Shown: positions 1 to 6,306 of the stretch, piece after piece | Position numbering within the stretch: the stretch's first letter is position 1 | How the letters are laid out: each line of letters begins with the position of its first letter | Assembly (NCBI GenBank): GCA_002308575.1 | Contig: DBVY01000058.1 | Location: 1 to 6,306, forward strand | Source: Christensenella sp. UBA1252 | GTDB lineage: Bacteria > Bacillota > Clostridia > Christensenellales > CAG-1252 | Direction of reading: 5' to 3' | DNA length: 6,306 nt | The notes under the pieces: generated by a model | Told to the model about the DNA's origin: nothing | The model's input: the letters and a program-made list of their open reading frames with translations, nothing else | Database searches by the model: none | Position numbers and translations under genes: made by a program

Positions 1-869
1 ACGTCGTTGAGCGGGATCAGGTTCACATGCCCCGGCATCCCGCGTATCTTCTTTGCCAGCAGGTCCGCCTGCGCGTCGCTGTCGTTCACGCCGTCGATCA
101 GCGCGTACTCCAGAACGATCCTTCGGCCGCTCACCCGCAGATATTCCCGACAGGCGTCCAGTGTTTCCCGTATCGTGTACTTCGCGGCAATCGGCATGAT
201 CTGCCTGCGGATCTCATCATTGGGCGCGTGCAGGGACAGTGACAGCGTAAGCGGGATCCCTTCCCCGGAAAAACGCAGGATCTGCGGCACCAGCCCGCAG
301 GTGCTCAGTGAAATCCGCCTCGGGCTGATGTTCAGTCCTTCCGGATGCCCAGCAAGACGCAGGAAACGCACCACATTGTCATAATTGTCAAACGGTTCGC
401 CGCTGCCCATCAGCACGATGTTGTGCACCTGTTCCCCGTCAAGTACCCCGTTCGCCGCAAGCACCTCACCCAGCATCTCGGCCGCCGAAAGACCGCGGAT
501 GCATCCGGAAAGGGTACTGGCACAGAACCTGCATCCCATCCTGCATCCCACCTGGGTGGATATACACAGGGTGATGCCGTACTGATAGCGCATCAGCACG
601 CCCTCCACGCAGTTCCCGTCGCGCAGGGAAAAAAGCAGCTTTTTCGTACCGTCAAGGCGGCTGGTCCGCTCCCGGATCACCTGAACGGGACAATCCACCG
701 CTTCCTTCGGAAGCAGTTCCCGCAGTTTCAGCGGCAGATTGCTCATTTCCGCAAAGGGTACCCCCCGATGCAGCCATCCGAAAAGCTGTTTTGCGCGGAA
801 AGCGGCCTCTCCCCTCGCCTGCAGCCATTCCCGCAGTTCCTCCGGATACAGGCCCAGCAGCTCCGTCAT
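1..869 (-). CDS. rlmN: RlmN, dual-specificity 23S rRNA/tRNA (adenine-C2) methyltransferase, 3' end cut by window edge
   Basis: This is a radical-SAM enzyme that methylates C2 of adenine 2503 in 23S rRNA and A37 of some tRNAs (family knowledge). I translated 289 codons from the ATG at 869 with no stop before the window edge. The family is about 350 residues, so roughly the last 60 are missing, including the C-terminal catalytic Cys. The radical-SAM cluster CxxxCxxC is C109, C113 and C116. C102, seven residues earlier, sits where E. coli RlmN has Cys118. A GEP SAM-binding motif lies at 157-159 within VLMGSGEPF, followed by NYDNVV. SLSLHAPND (210-218) and VNLIPLND at the cut end are also family-typical. 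The start overlaps the rsmB stop as ATGA, with a GAGG eight bases upstream. Leu codons counted by hand are 31 CTG of 42, with no TTG or TTA, unlike the genes at the right of the window. Confidence 0.96.
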   Translation of the reverse strand, partial: MTELLGLYPEELREWLQARGEAAFRAKQLFGWLHRGVPFAEMSNLPLKLRELLPKEAVDCPVQVIRERTSRLDGTKKLLFSLRDGNCVEGVLMRYQYGITLCISTQVGCRMGCRFCASTLSGCIRGLSAAEMLGEVLAANGVLDGEQVHNIVLMGSGEPFDNYDNVVRFLRLAGHPEGLNISPRRISLSTCGLVPQILRFSGEGIPLTLSLSLHAPNDEIRRQIMPIAAKYTIRETLDACREYLRVSGRRIVLEYALIDGVNDSDAQADLLAKKIRGMPGHVNLIPLND

Positions 870-2329
870 CCTTTTTTCCTCACCATGCGGGCAATATAGA
901 AGCCGTCGATCCCCTGCCATTCATGGCTCAGGATCTGCAGACCGCATTTGCCCTCCGCCAGTGCCTGCGCGCTCTGCGGCAGCGCGATGGGTTCCGCGGT
1001 AAATTCCGGATGCTCTGAAAGAAAACGCCGCACCCGGTTTTCGTTTTCTTCCGGCAGGATGCTGCAGGTGGAGTACACCAGCGCTCCTCCGGGACGAACG
1101 TAACCGGAGCACACCTCAAGCAGTTTCTGCTGCACTTTGGTCAGTTCATCCACCTGCTGCTGCGTCATCCGCAGCTTGATGTCCGGTTTGTGTTCGATCA
1201 CGCCGAGGCCGGAACACGGCGCGTCTATCAGCACCCCGTCAAAACTGCCGCGCAGCTCTTCCCGCCATACGGTCGCGTCCCGCACAGCGGGCCTGATATT
1301 ATCCAGGTGCAGCCGCTTCATCATAGCCTGAATCAGCGTCACTCTGTGCTCATGAATATCCCAGGCCAGGATGCGTCCCGTGCCGTGCATCATTTCCGCA
1401 AGATAGGCCGTTTTCCCGCCGGGCGCGGCGCAGCAGTCCAGCAGCTGCATGCCGGGTTTGGGCTGCATCGCCTCCGCGCAGAGCATGCTGCTGACCCCTT
1501 CGATGGAGAAATTCCCTTCCAGATAATCCCGGTCCTGCGCCGCGTTGCTGATGCCGCGCACGGTCCACGCGTTCACGTACGGCGCCTTTTCTGTCTGCCA
1601 CACCTTCCCCGCCAGCATTTTTTCGAACGCTTCCGCGTTCATCCGGGTCAGATTCGGCCGGATGACCATGGCATGCTCGCCCCGGAAAGCACAGATTTTT
1701 TCCGCGCGTTCCGCGCCGTATTCCGCGATCAGCTTTTCCACCAGCCACACCGGGGTCGAGGTCATCACAGACAGCCGACGCACCCCGTCCTCCTCGCCCG
1801 GCCAGGGAAAGCTTTTCAGTTCGCGTGCCGCGCTGCGCAGCACCGCGTTCACCAGTGAGGTCATCTCCTCCAGATGAAAGTACCGCGCCAGTTTTACGCA
1901 TTCATTCACCGCGGCGGCTTCCGGCACCCTGTCCATGAACAAAAACTGGCATACCCCGCAGCGCAGGATCAGCCGCGCCGTAACCTGCAGCGCTTCCGGT
2001 TCGTGCAGATACCGGGCGAGCACATAATCGATGCGGATCAGCTGATCCAGCACGGTATAGGCCAGGTTGGCGCAGAAACGCTTTTCGACCGCCGGCATCG
2101 GATTCGACGCGAAATAATGATTCAGCGCCATCGCGGCATATTCGCCTTCCTGAAGCACCCGCTGCAGTACGCACACAGCGCCGACGCGCCCGGGGGACGG
2201 CAGCGGGTTCTCCTGCCTGGCCGCGCCTGCGGGCACGGGCTTGTTTCCCCTTGAAAAAGTCCTTTGCGGAGAAACGTTCTTTCGCACACCGGATGCGGGC
2301 GCTTTTTCTCCTGTCCGGAACTCACGCAT
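866..2329 (-). CDS. rsmB: RsmB (Sun/Fmu), 16S rRNA (cytosine-C5) methyltransferase
   Basis: This SAM-dependent enzyme methylates C967 (E. coli numbering) of 16S rRNA. From the ATG at 2329 it has 487 residues, longer than the usual 430-450. Residues 1 to about 46 form a basic, low-complexity extension with no family match that I recognise. A NusB-like RNA-binding domain follows (about 47-170, starting near VLQRVLQEGEYAAMALN). The Rossmann methyltransferase domain then has the SAM motif LLDCCAAPGGK (about 296-306). Motif IV is DAPCSGLG with Cys372. Motif VI is STCSILPEENE with Cys422, the expected nucleophile. The end, HEWQGIDGFYIARM, is family-typical. Start choice: an in-frame GTG at 2341 would add four residues, but ATG 2329 has a GAGAAGGG just upstream and overlaps the fmt stop by 8 bp (ATGCGTGA). 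The stop overlaps the rlmN start. Codon usage is CTG-rich like rlmN. Confidence 0.95.
   Translation of the reverse strand: MREFRTGEKAPASGVRKNVSPQRTFSRGNKPVPAGAARQENPLPSPGRVGAVCVLQRVLQEGEYAAMALNHYFASNPMPAVEKRFCANLAYTVLDQLIRIDYVLARYLHEPEALQVTARLILRCGVCQFLFMDRVPEAAAVNECVKLARYFHLEEMTSLVNAVLRSAARELKSFPWPGEEDGVRRLSVMTSTPVWLVEKLIAEYGAERAEKICAFRGEHAMVIRPNLTRMNAEAFEKMLAGKVWQTEKAPYVNAWTVRGISNAAQDRDYLEGNFSIEGVSSMLCAEAMQPKPGMQLLDCCAAPGGKTAYLAEMMHGTGRILAWDIHEHRVTLIQAMMKRLHLDNIRPAVRDATVWREELRGSFDGVLIDAPCSGLGVIEHKPDIKLRMTQQQVDELTKVQQKLLEVCSGYVRPGGALVYSTCSILPEENENRVRRFLSEHPEFTAEPIALPQSAQALAEGKCGLQILSHEWQGIDGFYIARMVRKKG
878..881 (-). promoter_or_regulatory. Shine-Dalgarno site of rlmN
   Basis: GAGG lies inside the last codons of rsmB, eight bases before the rlmN ATG at 869. 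Together with the ATGA overlap it fixes this start and suggests translational coupling to rsmB. Confidence 0.65.
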
Positions 2330-3266
2330 TTCCCTTCTCACTCCCGTCCGCTTTCATGGCAGGCAATTGATGCCCCCGCAGATAATCCGCGCAGGCCATC
2401 CGTTTTCCGCCGGGCGCCTGTATTTCGTCCACCTGCAGGATCACCTGCCCCGCGGCAATCAGAAGCCCCCGCTTTCCGTCCGCGCACAGAACGGTGCCGG
2501 GTTCCTGCCCGCTCTGCTCCGCGGCGGCGTGCGCCGACCAGAGCTTGTAGGTCTGTCCGCCGATTTCACAGTACGCGCCGGGCCAGGGGTCAAACGCACG
2601 CATCCTGTTCCGGATCTCCTCCGCGGAAAGGGAAAAATCGATCCGGGCCATCGCCTTGTCGATCTTGGGCTCATAGCTCATCCGGCTTTCATCCTGCTTC
2701 TGTCTGGGGCATTTTCCCTCCGACAGCAGCCGCAGGGTTTCCATCAGCAGTTCCGCGCCCATCTGTGCAAGCTTTTCGGTCAGGGTGCCCGCGTTGTCCC
2801 CGTCTTCGATCGGAAGCTTCCGCTGCAGCAGGATATCCCCGGTATCGATGCCCTCGTCCGTCATCATCGTGGTCACGCCGGTTTCCGTCCTTCCGCGGAT
2901 CAGGCTCCACTGGATCGGGCACGCGCCCCGGAATTCGGGCAGCAGGGACGCGTGCACGTTCACCGTGCCGATGCGCGGCACCGAAAGCACCTCACGCGAA
3001 AGGATCTGCCCGAACGCCGCGGTCACGAGGACGTCCGGCGCAAGCGAACGCACGAGGTCTACGCCCTGCTTTCGGAGGCTTTGAAATTGATAGACGGGCA
3101 AACCGAGATTTTCCGCTTCGACCTTCACGGGAGGCGGGGTCAAAACGCGGCGATTTCCTTCTTTGTCGGGTTGAGTAACGACGGCGACGATCTCGTGCGA
3201 AGACGCTTGGATCGCGCGCAAGGAAGGAATCGCAAAATCGGGGGTACCGAGAAACAAAACTTTCAT
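2322..3266 (-). CDS. fmt: Methionyl-tRNA formyltransferase
   Basis: The enzyme transfers a formyl group from 10-formyl-THF to Met on initiator tRNA, allowing bacterial translation initiation. The protein is 314 residues, a normal length. The N-terminal catalytic domain begins MKVLFLGTPDFAIPSL and contains TQPDK and LTPPPVK. The catalytic residues, by alignment with E. coli N106/H108/D144, are N103, H105 and D141. They lie in NVHASLLP and EGIDTGDILLQ, with the SLLP folate-site motif at 107-110. The C-terminal tRNA-binding (OB-like) domain runs from about 205, with RAFDPWPGAY at 223-232. The gene starts 2 nt after the def stop, with only a weak AAGAAG upstream, so translation is probably coupled to def. 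Odd point: codon usage changes inside the gene. The 12 Leu codons up to residue 107 include no CTG; of the 21 after it, 15 are CTG. The frame is intact, so the product looks functional, but the gene is a mosaic or a contig join. Confidence 0.96.
   Translation of the reverse strand: MKVLFLGTPDFAIPSLRAIQASSHEIVAVVTQPDKEGNRRVLTPPPVKVEAENLGLPVYQFQSLRKQGVDLVRSLAPDVLVTAAFGQILSREVLSVPRIGTVNVHASLLPEFRGACPIQWSLIRGRTETGVTTMMTDEGIDTGDILLQRKLPIEDGDNAGTLTEKLAQMGAELLMETLRLLSEGKCPRQKQDESRMSYEPKIDKAMARIDFSLSAEEIRNRMRAFDPWPGAYCEIGGQTYKLWSAHAAAEQSGQEPGTVLCADGKRGLLIAAGQVILQVDEIQAPGGKRMACADYLRGHQLPAMKADGSEKGNA
2332..2339 (-). promoter_or_regulatory. Probable Shine-Dalgarno site of rsmB
   Basis: GAGAAGGG lies within the end of fmt, two bases before the ATG at 2329. 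The spacing is short, but the match is better than anything before the alternative GTG at 2341, so it is the reason for preferring ATG 2329. Confidence 0.45.
2945..3081. other. Codon-usage breakpoint inside fmt
   Basis: Reading fmt from its start, Gln20, 32, 60 and 62 are all CAA. From Gln67 on, 13 of 14 Gln codons are CAG. Leu codons up to residue 94 are TTG, CTC or CTT only; from Leu108 (2945) on they are mostly CTG. The first CGG Arg codon is Arg113 (2930). The switch therefore lies between about 3081 and 2945, across the conserved segment VTAAFGQILSREVLS. Everything to the right shares one codon style and everything to the left another. The sequence does not show whether this is a contig chimera or a natural recombination point. 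Confidence 0.75.
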
Positions 3267-3268
3267 AC

Positions 3269-3742
3269 TTACTTCTTTTTTGGCGATTTTACCTCTTTGT
3301 CGTAAAAGAGGACGCCGGATAAATGGTCGATCTCGTGCGAGGTCACGACGGCGTTAAAATCCGAAAACGCGCGCTCGATCTTCTCGCCGTTTCTGTTTTG
3401 GAAGCGAACCGTTACGTTTTTCGGGCGTTGCACGTCGCACCGCTTTCCGGGAACGGACAAACAGCCTTCGGGTCCGACTTGTTTGCCGCTTTTTTTGGCG
3501 ATCACGGGGTTGATCATTTCGAGGATCTCGGGTTTTTCGGGGTCATCCGTTTCCAGCTCGCAGATCACGGCTTGGCGCAAAATGCCGACTTGCGGCGCGG
3601 CGATCCCGACGCCGTCCGCGGCGCGCATCGTTTCCAACATATCGTCGAGAAGCGCCCAAAGCTTTGCGTCGAACGCATCGACGGGTCTTGATTTTTTGCG
3701 AAGCAAAGGTTCTCCGTCCTTTACGATATCTCTGATTGCCAT
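3269..3742 (-). CDS. def: Peptide deformylase
   Basis: This metalloenzyme removes the N-formyl group from nascent proteins at the ribosome. At 157 residues it has a normal type I/II length. All three family motifs are present: motif 1 GVGIAAPQ (44-51), motif 2 EGCLS (92-96, metal ligand C94) and motif 3 HEIDH (136-140, ligands H136 and H140, catalytic E137). The residue just before HEIDH is Ser135, where Gln is usual in E. coli-type enzymes; this is a mild variation and the metal site is complete. The C-terminus is a short lysine-rich tail (KSPKKK). The gene lies 12 nt after priA, and that gap holds a near-perfect AGGAGG, the best ribosome site in the window. It is 2 nt before fmt, its functional partner in the formyl-Met cycle. 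Leu codons counted by hand include 1 CTG of 12, matching priA and unlike rlmN. Confidence 0.97.
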   Translation of the reverse strand: MAIRDIVKDGEPLLRKKSRPVDAFDAKLWALLDDMLETMRAADGVGIAAPQVGILRQAVICELETDDPEKPEILEMINPVIAKKSGKQVGPEGCLSVPGKRCDVQRPKNVTVRFQNRNGEKIERAFSDFNAVVTSHEIDHLSGVLFYDKEVKSPKKK

Positions 3743-3747
3743 TTCGT

Positions 3748-3753
3748 CCTCCT
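3748..3753 (-). promoter_or_regulatory. Strong Shine-Dalgarno site of def
   Basis: On the minus strand the 12-nt gap between the priA stop and the def ATG reads CAGGAGGACGAA. AGGAGG sits five bases before the ATG at 3742. It is the only near-perfect ribosome site in the window. It suggests def can be initiated independently of priA translation, whereas most other junctions rely on overlap. Confidence 0.85.
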
Positions 3754-3754
3754 G

Positions 3755-5950
3755 TCAGTTCATATTTTGCGGATTGATCTCGACGAACACCATCGCGCCC
3801 TTCTTATCTTCCGCGTTTACGATCTCGTAGATCTTTTTCAGCGTTTGATCCTCGTTTTTGCGCGTAAGGCGCATCAGGATCTGATAACGGAATTTACCCT
3901 CGATCCGTTTGACGGGCGATTTCATACCCGAAACGGCAACGAAATCTTTCGGCGATTCCTTTTGATATTCGCGAACCTTATAGAGCATCGACTTCGTAAG
4001 CTCGAACGCGCGCTCTTCGTTTTCGCTGACGACGAGAACGCGCACGATCTTCGTAAAGGGCGGAAATGCCGTCACTTCGCGAATGTTGATTTCTTTTCCG
4101 TAAAACGCGGGATAATCGTTATCTCGAGCAAACGCGAAAACGTAATGCCGCGGCGAATAGGTCTGTAAGATCACAAGCCCCTCTTTATCCGCTCTGCCCG
4201 CTCTGCCGCTCATCTGCGTCACGAGCTGAAACGTCCGCTCCGCGCTGTGATAGTCCTCGTAATAAAGGCTCATATCCGCGTCCAAAATGCCGACAAGCGT
4301 TACGTTCGGAAAATCATGCCCTTTGACGATCATCTGCGTTCCGACGAGGACGTCCGCTTCGCCCATTCGGAAAGCCGAAAGGATCTCGTCGAAACTCCCT
4401 TTTTTCCTCGTCGTATCCCGATCCATTCGAAGGATACGAACGCCCGTGAATTTGTTTTTGAGGATTTCCGCGACCTTCTCCGTTCCGACGCGACCGAGGC
4501 GCATATCGCTTTCACCGCAAGCCGGGCATTTTTCGGGCACGGGATAGGGCTTTCCGCAATAATGACATTTCAAGAGGTTGTCCTCTTTATGCCAAGTCAA
4601 CGAAACGTCGCAATCGTCGCATTTCATAACCTTGCCGCATTTTCGGCAGATCATAAAGGACGCGAAGCCTCGACGATTCAAAAAGATCATGCTTTGCTCT
4701 TTTCTTTCGAGCGCGCGACCGAGCTCTTCTTCGAGGCGGGAAGACAGGATCGAATTGTTTCCGCTTCGGATCTCGGCGCACATATCCACGATCTCGACTT
4801 TGGGCATCTTCGTATTGTGCACGCGGCTCTTCAACGGAATCAAACCGATCTCGCCCCCGATCGCTCTTTGATACGTTTCGAGCGAAGGCGTCGCGCTGCC
4901 CAAAACGAGTTTCGCGTCGTTATAAGCGCGGCGGAAGGACGCGACTTCGTGCGTTACGTAACGCGGATTATTTTCGCTGATATAACTGCCGTCGTGTTCT
5001 TCGTCGATAATGATGATCCCGACGTTTTTCAAAGGCGCGAAAACCGCAGACCGCGCGCCGACCGCGATGATTGCTTCGCCGCGAAGCAAGCGGAGCCATT
5101 CGTCGTAGCGCTCGCCGTCAGAAAGTCCGCTGTGTAAAACCGCGACTTTGTCGCCGAAACGCGCGCGGAAGCGCCCCATCATTTGCGGCGTCAGGGAGAT
5201 CTCGGGAACGAGCATGATCGCCGTTTTGCCTTGGGTAACAACTTCTTCGATGCAAGCGAGATAAATCTCGGTTTTACCGCTTCCGGTCACGCCGAAAAGA
5301 AGGTTTTCGCTCTTTTCGCCACGCATGATCGTTTCGACAGCTTTTTTCTGCTCGGCGGTCAATTCCACCTTTTTATCGGGCACGGGCTTCAAATGCGGCA
5401 CGCGCCGACGCGTTACGTCCTTTACGCAAACGAGCCCCTTTTCCGCCAAAGCGGAAATCGCGGAAAATCCGTACTTTTCGCCGAGGATAGCCGCCCATTC
5501 GCCGCTTTGCCCGACTTCGGCAACGATCGCGCGTTGATTGACCGCGTTCGGTTTTAATAAAGAAAGCGCGCTTTCTTCCGAAACGCCCTCCGCGAGCGTT
5601 ACGAAATGGCGCTTGACCTCGCGGACGCGCCCGCCGCGCATCATCGCGGGCACGAAAAGGCGCAAGAGGTCGACCAATCGAAGATTGTTCTTTTCCTTCA
5701 TTTCCCACATCAAAGAGATCATTTCGGGCAGAACCGCCGTGAAATCGTCTAACTTGGAAAGAATGGGTTTTAATTCGTGAGAACAATCGGTGTTTTCTTT
5801 GATTCGAACGATAAACCCTTCGGTTTTTTGCCTGCCGAAAGGGACTTTGACGCGATCCCCCGCAAACAGAGTCATGCCCTCGGGGATCGAATAATCGAAA
5901 ATTCTGTCTATCTCGCTCGTGGAAATATCCACGATGACTTCCGCGATCAT
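3755..5950 (-). CDS. priA: PriA, primosomal protein N' (replication restart 3'-5' helicase)
   Basis: PriA recognises abandoned replication forks and D-loops and reloads the replisome. The protein is 731 residues, a full family length. The N-terminal 3'-DNA-binding domain (about 1-100) starts MIAEVIVDISTSEIDRIFDY. A winged-helix region follows, then the helicase core: Walker A GVTGSGKTEIY (220-230, K226), Walker B DEEH (316-319) and GSATPSLETY (351-360). The inserted zinc-binding region has all eight expected cysteines (C435, C438, C444, C447, C462, C465, C475, C478). Later motifs are VGTQMIVKGHDFPNV (536-550) and QMSGRAGR (579-586). The loop after DEEH reads DGSYISENNPRY, where SYKQ-like residues are common. 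The ATG overlaps the coaBC stop as ATGA with no clear Shine-Dalgarno, suggesting coupled translation. Codon usage matches def and coaBC. Confidence 0.97.
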   Translation of the reverse strand: MIAEVIVDISTSEIDRIFDYSIPEGMTLFAGDRVKVPFGRQKTEGFIVRIKENTDCSHELKPILSKLDDFTAVLPEMISLMWEMKEKNNLRLVDLLRLFVPAMMRGGRVREVKRHFVTLAEGVSEESALSLLKPNAVNQRAIVAEVGQSGEWAAILGEKYGFSAISALAEKGLVCVKDVTRRRVPHLKPVPDKKVELTAEQKKAVETIMRGEKSENLLFGVTGSGKTEIYLACIEEVVTQGKTAIMLVPEISLTPQMMGRFRARFGDKVAVLHSGLSDGERYDEWLRLLRGEAIIAVGARSAVFAPLKNVGIIIIDEEHDGSYISENNPRYVTHEVASFRRAYNDAKLVLGSATPSLETYQRAIGGEIGLIPLKSRVHNTKMPKVEIVDMCAEIRSGNNSILSSRLEEELGRALERKEQSMIFLNRRGFASFMICRKCGKVMKCDDCDVSLTWHKEDNLLKCHYCGKPYPVPEKCPACGESDMRLGRVGTEKVAEILKNKFTGVRILRMDRDTTRKKGSFDEILSAFRMGEADVLVGTQMIVKGHDFPNVTLVGILDADMSLYYEDYHSAERTFQLVTQMSGRAGRADKEGLVILQTYSPRHYVFAFARDNDYPAFYGKEINIREVTAFPPFTKIVRVLVVSENEERAFELTKSMLYKVREYQKESPKDFVAVSGMKSPVKRIEGKFRYQILMRLTRKNEDQTLKKIYEIVNAEDKKGAMVFVEINPQNMN

Positions 5951-6306
5951 ACGGTTTTCAGCTCGTTCAGGATCACGTCCGCCACGTCGATCTTGGACAT
6001 CTTTTCATAGGGCGTAACTTCGCCCGTCCGTTTGATGATCGTAACGATATTCGTGTCCGTATTAAAGCCGGCGCCCTCTTGCGTTACGTCGTTCGCAACG
6101 ACGAGATCGGCGTTCTTCTTTTGGAGTTTGCCGCGCGCGTTTTCGAGAAGATTTTCGGTTTCGGCGCTGAAAATCACGAGTTTCGCGCCCTCCTTTTTGA
6201 TCCGACCGACTTCGGCGGCGATGTCGGGCGTCTTTTTGAGTTTCAAAACGAGCTCGTCCGATTTGACCTTATTCGGGAAGGTTTCGATGGGCGTGTAATC
6301 GGCGGG
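5947..6306 (-). CDS. coaBC: CoaBC, C-terminal part of the CoaB (phosphopantothenate-cysteine ligase) domain; 5' end cut by window edge
   Basis: CoaBC is a fused enzyme that joins cysteine to 4'-phosphopantothenate using CTP (CoaB) and decarboxylates the product (CoaC), giving 4'-phosphopantetheine for coenzyme A. Only the last 119 of about 400 residues are in the window. The frame is open to the right edge, so the TTG at 6246 is internal rather than a start. The visible part opens with ADYTP, the CoaB ADYRP-like motif. NKVKS follows where E. coli has the KxKK substrate-binding motif. Then come KTPDI, VIFSAET, LVVANDV and GFNTDTN, all in the family order. The CoaC flavodoxin-like half is outside. 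The stop overlaps the priA start by 4 bp. A coaBC-priA pair is typical of Firmicutes. Confidence 0.95.
   Translation of the reverse strand, partial: PADYTPIETFPNKVKSDELVLKLKKTPDIAAEVGRIKKEGAKLVIFSAETENLLENARGKLQKKNADLVVANDVTQEGAGFNTDTNIVTIIKRTGEVTPYEKMSKIDVADVILNELKTV

Noticed and set aside
2945..3081. Frameshift or gene fusion at the codon-usage break
   Set aside because: Manual translation shows one continuous frame with conserved Fmt sequence on both sides and normal total length. The catalytic N103-H105-D141 spacing equals that of E. coli Fmt.
2241..3305. Long plus-strand open frames opposite fmt and rsmB (for example 2241-3305, 2264-3178 and 1190-1858)
   Set aside because: They are rich in Arg, Pro, His and Ser, show no family motif I recognise, and lie wholly opposite genes with clear homology. 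They are shadows of GC-rich coding DNA.
3292..3311. Inverted repeat CCTCTTT / AAAGAGG with a 6-nt loop, near the 3' end of def
   Set aside because: It lies inside the conserved LFYDKEV coding end of def and has no T-tract following it on the minus strand. It is probably chance and not a terminator.
4247..5137. 296-codon plus-strand open frame opposite priA
   Set aside because: It has no recognisable domain, lies entirely opposite conserved helicase motifs and has no convincing ribosome site. It is a shadow of priA.
1..6306. A new defence, mobile or biosynthetic system
   Set aside because: Every base apart from two short gaps belongs to six recognised housekeeping genes in a conserved order. 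No unassigned gene or non-coding structure remains to form such a system.

Overview
The window is a single run of six tightly packed genes, all on the minus strand. In transcription order (right to left) they are coaBC (3' end only), priA, def, fmt, rsmB and rlmN (5' part only). The order priA-def-fmt-rsmB-rlmN, preceded by coaBC, is a classic housekeeping cluster of Firmicutes/Bacillota. This points to a Gram-positive, probably clostridial, bacterium; I cannot name a genus from the sequence. Both edge genes continue outside the window.

Layout: 6306-5947 is the CoaB-domain end of coaBC. 5950-3755 is priA, the replication restart helicase. 3742-3269 is def, peptide deformylase. 3266-2322 is fmt, Met-tRNA formyltransferase. 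2329-866 is rsmB, a 16S rRNA m5C methyltransferase. 869-1 is the N-terminal ~289 codons of rlmN, a radical-SAM 23S rRNA/tRNA A2 methyltransferase. Junctions are an ATGA overlap (coaBC/priA), a 12-nt gap carrying a strong Shine-Dalgarno (priA/def), a 2-nt gap (def/fmt), a short overlap (fmt/rsmB) and an ATGA overlap (rsmB/rlmN). There is no intergenic stretch long enough for an internal promoter or terminator, so one polycistronic mRNA with translational coupling is expected. No RNA gene, mobile element, CRISPR array or repeat family was seen.

Functionally, def and fmt are the two ends of the formyl-methionine cycle: Fmt adds the formyl group to initiator tRNA and Def removes it from new proteins. 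RsmB and RlmN modify the ribosome, PriA restarts stalled replication forks, and CoaBC makes the coenzyme A precursor 4'-phosphopantetheine.

The one striking feature is a sharp change of codon usage inside fmt, at about 2945-3081. To the right (coaBC, priA, def and the first third of fmt) Leu is mostly CTC/TTG/CTT. In fmt up to residue 107, no Leu codon is CTG and the first four Gln codons are CAA. To the left (the rest of fmt, rsmB and rlmN) Leu is mostly CTG, Gln is almost always CAG, and CGG/AGG Arg codons appear. The reading frame and Fmt homology run through without interruption. Either the contig joins two related genomes at a conserved fmt stretch (an assembly chimera), or a homologous exchange built a mosaic operon. 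I found no evidence for a new biological system.
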